A stretch of DNA of 22,561 nucleotides from an uncultured Collinsella sp. GTDB lineage: Bacteria > Actinomycetota > Coriobacteriia > Coriobacteriales > Coriobacteriaceae. The stretch spans positions 1 through 22,561 of the forward strand of contig CAAEOW010000145.1 in NCBI GenBank assembly GCA_900757705.1, read 5' to 3'. The notes below the pieces were generated by a model. It searched no databases. It was not told the DNA's origin and saw only the letters and a list, made by a program, of their open reading frames with translations. Shown one piece after another: positions 7,698 through 15,698 of this stretch. The position numbers and the translations under genes are program-made. Numbering within the stretch: the stretch's first letter is position 1; the number at the start of each line of letters is the position of its first letter.

Positions 7698-7725
7698 GTT
7701 ACGGCGTTTGGTAAAACGCCGTAAC
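7698..7725 (-). terminator. Hairpin just after the lipoprotein gene
   Basis: GTTACGGCGTTT (7698-7709) and its exact complement 7714-7725 form a 12-bp stem with a 4-base loop, 20 bases past the lipoprotein stop codon on the minus strand. It lacks a long U-run, so the terminator role is probable rather than certain. Confidence 0.5.
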
Positions 7726-7744
7726 GAACTACCGCGTAACTCCC

Positions 7745-8302
7745 CTAGCTCATCATCGCATTCATCATCTCGGTGGTTGCGGAATCGTCAGCAGACCACT
7801 CGCCATCGTCATTGGCGGTGTACTTGAAGGTAACCTTGGTGTCCTTGGTCTTAGCGGCCTTGGTCACGTCGACCATGACCTGGCCGGCCATCTTGTACAG
7901 GTCGTCCTCGGAAGGCATCGTATCGAGCGCCGCGATCTTCTCCTGATACTGGGTGGCGAAATCTTCAACGATCTTGTTCATGGACTTGCAGGTAATGGTG
8001 ACATCGGCAGTCGCGGTGCCCTTGTCCTCGTCGACCGTCACATCGCCGATCTTGTAGTCAAAACCCTCGAGATAGCTCTTGGCGTACTCCTTGGGATCGA
8101 TGCCCAGCTGCTCGAACTCGTCGCCCGAGGCCTCTTCCAGGCCGGCGAGGAAGTCGTCGCCGCCGTTCTTGACCTCGTCAAACTGCGTCGTAAGATCCTC
8201 GGTGATGAGCTCCTCAACCGAAGGACCTCCGCAGCCGGAAAGCACAACCACGCACGCGACCAGAACAGCCATCAGGGGCGCAAGCAGCAGCTTCTTCTTC
8301 AT
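7745..8302 (-). CDS. Hypothetical lipoprotein
   Basis: A 185-residue exported lipoprotein of unknown function. The N-terminus is a lipoprotein signal: MKKK, a hydrophobic stretch, then LSGC with the lipidated cysteine near residue 24. The mature part is acidic and lysine-rich, and resembles small lipoproteins of the DUF4878/DUF5105 type in having a helical half followed by a beta-strand half (ATADVTITCKSM, then KVTFKYTANDDGEW). That family link is a guess. The start was placed at 8302 because GGGAGG lies six bases upstream; an in-frame ATG eight codons earlier has no such site and would spoil the signal peptide. It has its own promoter-like sequence (8366-8395) and stands alone between terminators. 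Confidence 0.85.
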   Translation of the reverse strand: MKKKLLLAPLMAVLVACVVVLSGCGGPSVEELITEDLTTQFDEVKNGGDDFLAGLEEASGDEFEQLGIDPKEYAKSYLEGFDYKIGDVTVDEDKGTATADVTITCKSMNKIVEDFATQYQEKIAALDTMPSEDDLYKMAGQVMVDVTKAAKTKDTKVTFKYTANDDGEWSADDSATTEMMNAMMS

Positions 8303-8365
8303 GACATTCCTCCCAACAAGCGGCACCGCGCTTCCCGACGCGGTGCGCGTCGTAACAATAAGGCC

Positions 8366-8395
8366 ATACTAGCCGATAACGAACACCCCCGGCAA
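8366..8395 (-). promoter_or_regulatory. Promoter-like sequence for the lipoprotein gene
   Basis: On the minus strand TTGCCG (8390-8395) and TAGTAT (8366-8371) are 18 bases apart, 64 bases before the start codon. Each hexamer matches the consensus at four of six places. Confidence 0.45.
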
Positions 8396-8481
8396 AGCAA
8401 AGGCGCAGTCGGCTCGATTTAACGTCCGAACGGTTTACCGGTCCGCCCAACGCGCAATAAAACGTTCCGCCGCATTGCAAT

Positions 8482-8512
8482 AAAAAAGGGCGGCCAGATA
8501 ACCCGACCACCC
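8482..8512 (-). terminator. Rho-independent terminator of the EIIA gene
   Basis: Read on the minus strand, GGGTGGTC (8505-8512) and GGCCGCCC (8488-8495) form an 8-bp stem with a 9-base loop, followed by TTTTTTATT. It lies 26 bases after the EIIA stop codon. Confidence 0.87.
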
Positions 8513-8537
8513 CAAAACACCCTTATGTTGCCGCAGA

Positions 8538-9074
8538 CTACTTGCGGACGACCTTGACGATGGCATCGCCAGCGGAGACAGCGGAGTCAGCCTCGACGGC
8601 GAGCTCGACGTCGGCGAACTCGGCGGTGTTGGACACAGCCACGACGACGCAGTCCTTGTAGCCGGCAGCGGCGATCTTGGCGCGGTCGATCTTGAGCATG
8701 GGCTGGCCAGCCTTAACGACATCGTCGGCCTTGACGAAGCCCTCGAAGCCGTCGCCGTTCATGTTGACGGTATCGACGCCAACGTGCACCAGAACCTCGA
8801 TGCCGCTATCGGACTGCAGGCCCACGGCGTGACCCATGGTGACGGTCACCTTGCCGTCGCAGGGAGCGTAGACCAGATCGTCCTCGGGCCACACGGCGCA
8901 GCCCTTGCCCAGGACCTCGCCGCCAAAGACGGGATCGGGCACATCGGCCATCTTGATGACCTTGCCCTTGACGGGCGAGCACAGCACGTCGGCGCCGGCA
9001 GAAGCAGAGATGGAGGACGGAGCAGCGGCAGTCGCGGGCTCAGCCTTCTTCTTGAACATGTCAAACAGACCCAT
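8538..9074 (-). CDS. crr: PTS glucose-type EIIA protein
   Basis: A stand-alone EIIA of the glucose/beta-glucoside PTS family, a cytoplasmic phosphoryl carrier that takes phosphate from HPr and passes it to an EIIB domain. The 178 residues include a short Lys/Ala-rich N-terminal tail, then the EIIA beta-sandwich from about residue 28 (VLCSPVKGKVI). The phosphorylated histidine is H97 in VLVHVGVDTVNMNGDGF; the supporting histidine is H82 in GHAVGLQSDSG. The start at 9074 (MGLFDMFKKK) has GAGGAG six bases upstream; longer in-frame versions run through the promoter. It has its own promoter and terminator, so it is a single-gene unit despite following the GH1 gene. The EIIBC permease at 17221-18648 has no EIIA domain and is a likely partner. 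Confidence 0.93.
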   Translation of the reverse strand: MGLFDMFKKKAEPATAAAPSSISASAGADVLCSPVKGKVIKMADVPDPVFGGEVLGKGCAVWPEDDLVYAPCDGKVTVTMGHAVGLQSDSGIEVLVHVGVDTVNMNGDGFEGFVKADDVVKAGQPMLKIDRAKIAAAGYKDCVVVAVSNTAEFADVELAVEADSAVSAGDAIVKVVRK

Positions 9075-9123
9075 ACGTTTTCTCCTCTTGATTAAGCGCA
9101 ACGTTGTGCGCATGCCTATGGTG

Positions 9124-9152
9124 ATTATAGTGCCAAATGGTTCAAATGCTAA
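9124..9152 (-). promoter_or_regulatory. Promoter of the EIIA gene
   Basis: On the minus strand TTAGCA (9147-9152) and a perfect TATAAT (9124-9129) are 17 bases apart, 50 bases before the EIIA start. This is the best sigma-70-type promoter seen in the window. Confidence 0.7.
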
Positions 9153-9214
9153 GGTGGGGACTCGAATCGCGAGCCCATCCCAACGCTTTTCCCCGGTGGC
9201 ACTCATATTGTCGA

Positions 9215-10663
9215 TTAATCCAGGCCCTCGGCACCGTTGGACTTGATGATCTTCTGGTAGGCGTAGAAGCTGTCCTTGCGGCGGCGCTCGTAGGTACCGG
9301 TGCCGTCGTCGTACTTATCGACGTGGATGAAGCCATAGCGCTTGCGCATCTCGCCGGTGCCGGCGGACACCAGGTCGATGGGACCCCACCAGGTGTAGGC
9401 GATCAGGTCGACGCCGTCGGCAATGGCCTCGCCCATGGCCTTGATGTGGCTCTGCAAGTAGGCGATGCGGTACGGATCGTGGATGGAACCGTCCTCCTCG
9501 ACCTCATCGTAGGCGCCCATGCCGTTCTCGACCACCATCAGCGGAATCTCGTAGCGGGCGTAAATCTCGTTGAGGGCGATGCGCAGGCCCAGCGGATCGA
9601 TCTGCCAGCCCCAATCGGTGGACTCCAGATAGGGGTTCTTGCCGCCAAAGGTCATGTTGCCCTCGGTCATCTCGTGATCCCTGTGGGTGCCCACGGTGCC
9701 GGACATGTAGTAGCTAAAGGTGTAGAAATCGACCTTGCCGTCGGCGATATCCTGCAGGTCACCGTCCTCCATCACAAGCTCGACATCGTTCTCGGCCCAG
9801 AAGCGCTTGGCATAGAACGGATACTTGCCGCGCACCTGCACGTCGGAGCAGTACCAGTTCATGGTATTCATCTCCTGCTGCGTGGCGAACACGTCGGCCG
9901 GATCGCACGTGGCGGCATAGGAGAGGATGAAGCAGTCCATGTTGCCCATCTTAAACTGCGGATAGTGCTCGTGGGCATAGCGCACGACGCGGCCGCTGGC
10001 GACAAACTGGTGATGCAGGGCCTGCATACGGGCCTGCGGCGTGGTGTGGACCGCCGAAGCCGGGCCCTCAAAGCCCTGGATCATGCTGGTCCCAAAGAGG
10101 TTGCCCATGTCCTGGGTGCCGCAGTTGATCTCGTTGAAGGTGAGCCAGAACTTGACCTTGTCCTGATAGCGGTCGAAGACGGTCTGGCAGTACTTCTCAA
10201 AGAAGCCGATGAGCTCGCGGCTCGCCCAGCCGTTGTATTTCTCGACCAGGTGATAGGGCATCTCGTAGTGCGACAGGGTCACGAGCGGCTCGATATTGTG
10301 AGCGCGCAGGCAGTCGAAGACGCGGTCGTAAAAGGCGAGGCCGGCCTCGTTGGGCTCGGCGTCGTCGCCGTTGGGGAAGATGCGGCTCCAAGAGATGGAC
10401 ATGCGGAACATGTTGAAGCCCATCTCGGCGAACAGCGCGATGTCCTCCTCGTAGTGATGGTAGAAATCGATGCCGTCATGATTGGGGTAGAAGCGGTTAG
10501 GGTCGATGTCGATCGTGATCTGACGCGGCTCCTTGTAGCTGCCGCCCAAGAAATGGTCGTCGACCGAAGGACCGCGGCCGTCCACGTTCCAAGCGCCCTC
10601 AAACTGATTGGCGGCCGTGGCGCCACCCCAATAGAAACCCTCGGGGAACTTGATGTTTGCCAT
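9215..10663 (-). CDS. bglA: 6-phospho-beta-glucosidase, GH1
   Basis: A glycoside hydrolase family 1 enzyme that cleaves beta-glucosides phosphorylated at C6 during PTS uptake, giving glucose-6-phosphate and the free aglycone or sugar. The 482-residue length is normal. It starts with the family signature FPEGFYWGGATAANQFEG; the acid/base is E178 in TFNEIN and the nucleophile E379 in VVENGMGA. Near the C-terminus SAGTGEMRKRYGFIHVD resembles the Ser-Lys-Tyr phosphate-binding pattern that separates 6-phospho-glycosidases from plain GH1 enzymes. No signal peptide: cytoplasmic. Start 10663 has AAAGGAG six bases upstream; the adjacent earlier ATG is too close to that site. It lies 167 bases after the araC-type gene on the same strand. 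Exact substrate (cellobiose, aryl-glucoside, or other) is open. Confidence 0.94.
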   Translation of the reverse strand: MANIKFPEGFYWGGATAANQFEGAWNVDGRGPSVDDHFLGGSYKEPRQITIDIDPNRFYPNHDGIDFYHHYEEDIALFAEMGFNMFRMSISWSRIFPNGDDAEPNEAGLAFYDRVFDCLRAHNIEPLVTLSHYEMPYHLVEKYNGWASRELIGFFEKYCQTVFDRYQDKVKFWLTFNEINCGTQDMGNLFGTSMIQGFEGPASAVHTTPQARMQALHHQFVASGRVVRYAHEHYPQFKMGNMDCFILSYAATCDPADVFATQQEMNTMNWYCSDVQVRGKYPFYAKRFWAENDVELVMEDGDLQDIADGKVDFYTFSYYMSGTVGTHRDHEMTEGNMTFGGKNPYLESTDWGWQIDPLGLRIALNEIYARYEIPLMVVENGMGAYDEVEEDGSIHDPYRIAYLQSHIKAMGEAIADGVDLIAYTWWGPIDLVSAGTGEMRKRYGFIHVDKYDDGTGTYERRRKDSFYAYQKIIKSNGAEGLD

Positions 10664-10830
10664 GAGCATCTCCTTTGCATTGCGGGTCGATAGGCCGAGT
10701 ATCGCCCACGCACGCGACAGACAGGGGCAGGGGTGCCAAACCCGACACTTCTTTTCGCAGACGCGCGCTGCAACAGCGCTGCAGCTGAAACTTTTTGACA
10801 CCGAAGGAGCGAAGACGATCCGCTCCGCGC

Positions 10831-11823
10831 TTACCGGCGGTATGCCGCGGGGGTGCAGCCATACTTGTCGTGAAACTTACGGTAGAAGAAGCTCATGTTT
10901 TCATAGCCCACCGCATGCGCAGCCGCCCCGGCCGTGGCGCCGCCGCACAGAAGCTCGGCCGCACGTACCAGGCGTCGCTCCTGCACAAGCTGCCTAAAGG
11001 TCTTGCCCACATGCCGCTTGAGGAGCGCCGTCGCATAATTAGGGCTCAAGCCAAACTCCGCCGCCATCCCCTCGAGGGAGCACGCGGCGAATTCGCGATC
11101 GATATAGCCGAGCATTCCCGTCACCAGGGCAGTGGGCCCCGCCGCGCCGTCCGCCGCGCCGCGCACCAGCTCGCGCTCGTAGCAATCCATGAGCTCGGCC
11201 AAAAACAGCTGAAACAGACGCAAGACGATCTCGGGACCGTTGGGGCTCGGGTCGTACAGCTCGCAGAGCATCTCCTGCATGTAGCGCCGAATCCGACGGC
11301 TCTCGCCGCAATGAAAACGGACATGGCCCCGATGGTCCGTCTCGCTGTTGAGCGCGTTGAACAAAAACCGCGAGACCGCGCTCTCGCGCGAGAGGCTCGA
11401 CTCGAGACTCCGGCGCAAAAAAGAGCGTGAAACGGTCATGCTCAGCATGATGTCGTCCTCGCCGAGCGCCGCCACGGCATGAGGGCAAAGGGCGTCGAGC
11501 AAAAGCACCTCGTTGCGGCGCAACTCGAGCCTCTCCCCCGCCACCGTCTGCGGGCAGCGCCCGCGATACACATAGCTCATCTCCACGTAATCATGCACGT
11601 GCTCGGGAACTGCATTAAAGCGCGAGTTTTTCCTTATCGTCAGGCCGCGCGGCATGCCGGGCTGGGCATAGGCAAACCCTGGCTGCCCAATCTTGCGCAC
11701 TGGGCATCCGTCGATTTCGACATGCTCGGTCATAATCGACCAATCAAATGCCATGCCGTCTTTATAAGCGATCTCACTGGCGCTCAGTTCGCTGAGCCTA
11801 CGCTCGAGCTCGTCGATCTCCAT
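10831..11823 (-). CDS. AraC-family transcription regulator
   Basis: A 330-residue regulator with a cupin-like sensing domain in the first half (VPEHVHDYVEMSYVYRG is the typical His-containing strand pair; LELRRNEVLLLDALCPHAV the next) and two helix-turn-helix motifs in the last 100 residues (LEGMAAEFGLSPNYATALLKRHVGKTF and AAAHAVGYENMSFFYRKFHDKYG, the AraC signature). Such proteins usually activate neighbouring sugar-use genes when a ligand is bound. It is divergent from the GH106-like gene (114 bases between the starts) and upstream of the GH1 gene on the same strand, so both are reasonable targets. The ATG at 11823 lacks a clear Shine-Dalgarno site. Confidence 0.9.
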   Translation of the reverse strand: MEIDELERRLSELSASEIAYKDGMAFDWSIMTEHVEIDGCPVRKIGQPGFAYAQPGMPRGLTIRKNSRFNAVPEHVHDYVEMSYVYRGRCPQTVAGERLELRRNEVLLLDALCPHAVAALGEDDIMLSMTVSRSFLRRSLESSLSRESAVSRFLFNALNSETDHRGHVRFHCGESRRIRRYMQEMLCELYDPSPNGPEIVLRLFQLFLAELMDCYERELVRGAADGAAGPTALVTGMLGYIDREFAACSLEGMAAEFGLSPNYATALLKRHVGKTFRQLVQERRLVRAAELLCGGATAGAAAHAVGYENMSFFYRKFHDKYGCTPAAYRR

Positions 11824-11869
11824 GGCTTGCCAATCGTTGATTTAGTCATAGTTCGTCGTGATTCAGATA

Positions 11870-11898
11870 TTAGCAGAACGCGCCGACGCGTCCATAAT
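11870..11898 (+). promoter_or_regulatory. Promoter-like sequence for the GH106-like gene
   Basis: TTAGCA (11870-11875) and CATAAT (11893-11898) are 17 bases apart, 39 bases before the start codon. The -35 hexamer is the same as in the EIIA promoter (9147-9152). Confidence 0.5.
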
Positions 11899-11937
11899 CT
11901 GTGCTATGCAGCAGATCGATCGAGCCAAGGAGGATCC

Positions 11938-14529
11938 ATGACCGCGTACTATCAGCAGGTGCTCGAGGGCACATACGACAACCACGTGCTTCCGTTTTTG
12001 TGGATGAAGGGCGAGAGCCATAAGACCATTGCCGAGTATCTGGAAAAGATCGCCGGCGCCGACATCCACGAGGTCTGTCTCGAAAGCCGCCCACACCCCG
12101 ATTTTTGCGGCGAGGGCTGGTGGCGCGACTTGCACTTTGTCATTGACGAGTGCAGGCAGCTGGGCCTTAAGCTCTGGATCTTGGACGACGCACACTTCCC
12201 CACGGGCTTTGCCAACGGCGCCGTCAAGGAGGCCGTGCCCGAGCTCCGCAAGATCGTGCTCACGCACCGCACGTTCGACATCGTGGGCCCCACGTCCGCC
12301 GCGAGCATCGCGCTCGCCAACATGCTCGACAAAACGGAGCGCTTCTACGGCGTGACATTTATGCAGGACGGCAGCCCCGTCGACGTCGCTTACCGAGTAA
12401 TCGACGATGCAGACGGCAACCCCAGCCGCCTGGTCTTCGATGCACCTGCGGGCCTCACGCAGGCATGCGTGATGTTCACGAGCGGCAAGACCTCCTACAA
12501 CGAGGACTACATCAATATGGTCGACCGCGCCTCGGTGGCGCAGCTCATCGATGCTGTCTACGAGCCGCATTTTGAGCATCTGGGCGATGAGTTTGGCAAG
12601 ACGATCCTGGGCTTTTTCTCCGATGAGCCCGGATTTGCCAACGAGAAGGGCACCACGGGCCCCGATGGCATCTCGGACACGCTCATCGGCAAGGCCACCG
12701 CGCCCCTACCCTGGTCGGCCGAGCTTGAGCGTCGCCTACGCGCGGCACTGGGCGAGCGCTACCTGGCCGAGCTCCCGCACCTGTGGGACCGCGAGCCGGC
12801 CGGCGCGCACGTACGCCACGTCTATATGGACATCGCGAGCACCCTCTATAAGGAGTGCTTCTGCGACCAGCTCGGAGACTGGTGCCGCGCGCGCGGCGTG
12901 CAGTACATCGGCCACGTTATCGAGGACAAGGACTGCCACGCGCGCCTGGGCGTGGGCGCCGGGCACTACTTCCGCGCCGTGGGCGGTCAGGACATGGCGG
13001 GCGTCGACATCGTGATCAACCAGCTGGTACCCGGCATGGACCGCGGCCTTCACAGCTACGGACGCGGCGTGTGGGACCTCGAGTTCTATAACTACGTGCT
13101 GCCCAAGCTGGGCTCCTCGGCAGCGCACCTCGACCCCAAAAAGCAGGGGCGCTGCATGGCCGAGGTCTTTGGCGCATTTGGATGGCACGAAGGCCTACGC
13201 GAGATGAAGTGGATCGCCGATCATTTTTTGGTGCGCGGCGTCAATTGGTTTGTGCCGCATGCCTTTAGCATGGCCGCCTTCCCCGACTGGGACTGCCCGC
13301 CGCATTTCTATGCGCATGGCCAAAACCCCCAGTTTGCACACTTTGGGCAGCTCATGAGCTACATGAACCGTACGGCGAGCCTGCTGAGCGGCGGGCGCGC
13401 AACGACCCCGGTGGCGCTTCTCTACCATGCGGACGCCGAGTGGGCAGGCGAGGCGAACTTTATGCAGCATGCCGCCTCCGAGCTTATGCGCGCGCAGGTC
13501 GACTTTGACATCGTGCCGGCAGAGGCATTTGAGGACGCAGGGCGCTATGCCGTTGAAATTGCCGCAGACGGTAGCGGCTTTGGCGTGAACGGCCAGGCAT
13601 ACCGCTGCCTGGTGATGCCCGGAGCCGAGTTTGTCGGCGGAGCCGTGCTCGACTTTGCCGCGCGTGCCGCAGCCGCAGGTGTTGCCGTGTACGCGCTGGA
13701 TGAGTTGCCGAACAAGCGCTACGACGGTGACACTGCAGGCCGCGAGGGCTTTGCCTCCCTGGATGCAGCCGCGGTCGCCGGCATCAAGCTCCTGGCGACC
13801 ACCGAGCTCGCAGACACACTTGCCAACACCGGCATGCAGACCGTGGTTTGCGCCGCGCCCCAGCCCTGGCTGCGCGCACTGCGCTACGAGCGGGCGGGCG
13901 AGAGCTATCTGATGCTCGTCAACGAGCATCCCAAGCAGGGTATCTCCACTCAGATTGCGCTTGCCGACGGCACACCCGTTGCAGGCGCGCGCCTCGACCT
14001 GCTCAACGGCACCGAGCCCGCCGCCTTTGACGGCACGCTCGAGCTGGCTCCCTACGAGAGCTGCATCGTGGTCCTTGGGGCTACAGGTTCCGTTGCTGTG
14101 GCAACCGCCGAAGACGAAGCCACATGCGTCGACGGGCCCTGGGCGGTTGCCTTCTCTGCCCCTGGCACCGATGCCTTTGGCGAGTCTGTTGAGCTTGCAG
14201 ACCTGCACGACCTTTCCTCGGCCGAGTTCCCCGGCAAGGCCGGCACATTCCGCTACCGGGCCTCCTTTGTCCTGGGCGAAGCGGCCACCCGCACCGTCAT
14301 CGACCTTGGCGAGGTCTTTGAGACCGCAACCGTCACCCTCGACGGCAAATCCCTCGGCACCCGCATCTGTCCGCCTTACCGCTTTGAGGCCGCCGCACTT
14401 TTAGCCGGCGAGCACGCGCTTACGATCGATATCATCAACACCCTCGACCACGCCGTCCCCGACATGTTCGGCATGACCGAGCCCTCCGATCCCAGCGGCC
14501 TCTTGGGGCCCGTACGCGTGCTCGGATAG
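11938..14529 (+). CDS. Putative glycoside hydrolase, GH106-like layout
   Basis: A large (863-residue) cytoplasmic protein with no signal peptide. It resembles the uncharacterised 'glycosyl hydrolase' group related to GH106 alpha-L-rhamnosidases: an N-terminal TIM-barrel part with LWILDDAHFPTGFANGAV (D83, D84) and the acidic FFSDEPGF (D229, E230), a middle part with GHVIEDKDCHARLG and GGQDMAGVDIV, and a C-terminal beta-sandwich (about 735-863) of the sugar-binding kind (RTVIDLGEVFETATVTLDGK, then CPPYRFEAA). Substrate and catalytic residues are not established; D229/E230 are candidates by position. ATG 11938 follows a near-perfect AAGGAGG, and the frame upstream of it overlaps the divergent araC-type gene, so longer starts are rejected. 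It is followed on the same strand by an RpiR-type regulator. Confidence 0.8.
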   Translation: MTAYYQQVLEGTYDNHVLPFLWMKGESHKTIAEYLEKIAGADIHEVCLESRPHPDFCGEGWWRDLHFVIDECRQLGLKLWILDDAHFPTGFANGAVKEAVPELRKIVLTHRTFDIVGPTSAASIALANMLDKTERFYGVTFMQDGSPVDVAYRVIDDADGNPSRLVFDAPAGLTQACVMFTSGKTSYNEDYINMVDRASVAQLIDAVYEPHFEHLGDEFGKTILGFFSDEPGFANEKGTTGPDGISDTLIGKATAPLPWSAELERRLRAALGERYLAELPHLWDREPAGAHVRHVYMDIASTLYKECFCDQLGDWCRARGVQYIGHVIEDKDCHARLGVGAGHYFRAVGGQDMAGVDIVINQLVPGMDRGLHSYGRGVWDLEFYNYVLPKLGSSAAHLDPKKQGRCMAEVFGAFGWHEGLREMKWIADHFLVRGVNWFVPHAFSMAAFPDWDCPPHFYAHGQNPQFAHFGQLMSYMNRTASLLSGGRATTPVALLYHADAEWAGEANFMQHAASELMRAQVDFDIVPAEAFEDAGRYAVEIAADGSGFGVNGQAYRCLVMPGAEFVGGAVLDFAARAAAAGVAVYALDELPNKRYDGDTAGREGFASLDAAAVAGIKLLATTELADTLANTGMQTVVCAAPQPWLRALRYERAGESYLMLVNEHPKQGISTQIALADGTPVAGARLDLLNGTEPAAFDGTLELAPYESCIVVLGATGSVAVATAEDEATCVDGPWAVAFSAPGTDAFGESVELADLHDLSSAEFPGKAGTFRYRASFVLGEAATRTVIDLGEVFETATVTLDGKSLGTRICPPYRFEAAALLAGEHALTIDIINTLDHAVPDMFGMTEPSDPSGLLGPVRVLG

Positions 14530-14531
14530 CA

Positions 14532-14618
14532 GCCCGAGCGCAAACAACTCGGGCAGGGCACGCCCTATGTTGAGCCCGCGCAGCGTCGAGCGGTCCGTCG
14601 TTCATAGACCGGCGGACC
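14532..14618 (+). other. Two hairpins after the GH106-like gene
   Basis: GCCCGAG (14532-14538) pairs with CTCGGGC (14548-14554), and GGTCCGTCG (14592-14600) with CGGCGGACC (14610-14618, one G-U). Neither is followed by a T-run. They may end or slow transcription before the rpiR-type gene, whose own TATGAT -10-like box lies at 14655-14660 without a good -35. Confidence 0.4.
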
Positions 14619-14693
14619 AAAACTCCCAGCCAAGCCGAACGTTTTATTTATCGCTATGATTGGTTTATCGCGACGCAAACGCATAGGAGCCAT

Positions 14694-15548
14694 ATGGATA
14701 TCAGGCGAAAGATCACGCAGGGCAAAAGCCTCACCCCCACCGAGCAACAACTTGGGCAAACGGCGCTCGCCATGGGCGAGGATGTGCGCGGGCTTTCCAT
14801 TAAGGAATTTGCCGCGCGCGCCAACGTTTCGGTCGCGAGCGTTCACCGCTTTTGCAAAAAGCTCGGCCTCGAGGGCTTCAAAGATCTCAAGGTCGAGCTC
14901 ATCCGCCAGGCGACCGAGGCGGGCAACCGGCGCGACGTGGACATCAACTTTCCCTTCGATGCCACCTCCACCCCTGCGCAGGTGATGGAACGCATGGAGG
15001 GGCTCTACCAGACCACCTTGGCCGAAACGCAGGAGCTGCTCGACCCTGCACAGCTCAACCACGCCGCCAAGCTCATCATGCGCGCCGGCACCGTGGACAT
15101 CTACACGGGCTCGCACAACCTCTATCCAGCGGGAATGTTCCGCGACCGCCTGCTCTCCGCCGGTAAAAGCGCGACGTGCCACGACGGTGTCGAGGCCCAG
15201 GTGCGAACGGCGCTCGCCTCGGGCCCCGACCATGCGGCAATCGTCATCTCCTACAGCGGCCTTGCCCCCAACCTCAAGGACATCTTGCCGATCCTCAGCA
15301 GTCGACATGTCCCGGTCATCGTCATCGGCACGCCTTATTGCGCGCGCATTCACCCTGGCTTTGCCGCCTACCTTACGGTGAGTGACCACGAGAGCATGAC
15401 GCACCGCATCACGCAGTTTGCCAGTCACATCGCCGTGCAATACGTGCTCGATTCGCTCTACAGCAGCTACTTTGCCAAAGATTACGCCCGCTGCTCCGAG
15501 TTCCTCGAGCAGTCCTTCCCCTTTACCAAGCTGCCCGGGCTCAAATAA
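14694..15548 (+). CDS. MurR/RpiR-family transcription regulator
   Basis: A 284-residue regulator with an N-terminal helix-turn-helix (about 34-65, LSIKEFAARANVSVASVHRF) and a SIS sugar-phosphate-binding domain (about 110-250; YTGSHNLYPAGMFRDRL and AIVISYSGLAPNLKDI carry the expected Ser-containing loops). Proteins of this type usually sense a phosphorylated sugar and repress or activate nearby catabolic genes. That fits a locus where a PTS makes sugar phosphates. ATG 14694 has GGAG six bases upstream. It points toward the DUF4038 hydrolase, which is convergent. Its targets are unknown. Confidence 0.92.
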   Translation: MDIRRKITQGKSLTPTEQQLGQTALAMGEDVRGLSIKEFAARANVSVASVHRFCKKLGLEGFKDLKVELIRQATEAGNRRDVDINFPFDATSTPAQVMERMEGLYQTTLAETQELLDPAQLNHAAKLIMRAGTVDIYTGSHNLYPAGMFRDRLLSAGKSATCHDGVEAQVRTALASGPDHAAIVISYSGLAPNLKDILPILSSRHVPVIVIGTPYCARIHPGFAAYLTVSDHESMTHRITQFASHIAVQYVLDSLYSSYFAKDYARCSEFLEQSFPFTKLPGLK

Positions 15549-15565
15549 AACGAGAGAGGATTTTT

Positions 15566-15650
15566 GGACACTTAAATGACGAGGGTGGATAATCTCCCAC
15601 TTTGAGCCTGTACACAGGCAAAAAACGGGAGATTATCCACCCTCATTCTG
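15566..15650. repeat. 77-bp hairpin repeat, copy 1, with left outer arm
   Basis: The core 15574-15650 matches 22322-22398 at 72 of 77 bases without gaps. Arms 15581-15598 (GAGGGTGGATAATCTCCC) and 15627-15644 pair perfectly over 18 bp, and the loop contains a smaller GCCTGT/ACAGGC hairpin. An outer left arm GGACACTTAAATGAC (15566-15580) is kept here while its right partner is lost. It lies between the convergent rpiR-type and DUF4038 genes and could serve both as terminator. Confidence 0.87.
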
Positions 15651-15698
15651 TAGTCGTTGCCCGCGCCTTTTTGCCGCTGGTCGCGTTGGAACCGCGCG

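Noticed and set aside
9150..9178. tRNA-like T-arm (GATTCGAGTCCCC on -) as a tRNA remnant or attachment site
   Set aside because: The T-stem does not pair properly, no D- or anticodon arm is present, and the stretch carries the EIIA promoter.
9137..10693. Open 518-codon frame on + opposite the GH1 gene
   Set aside because: It is the complement of a clear GH1 gene. Long antisense frames are common in GC-rich coding DNA, and the product shows no family motif.
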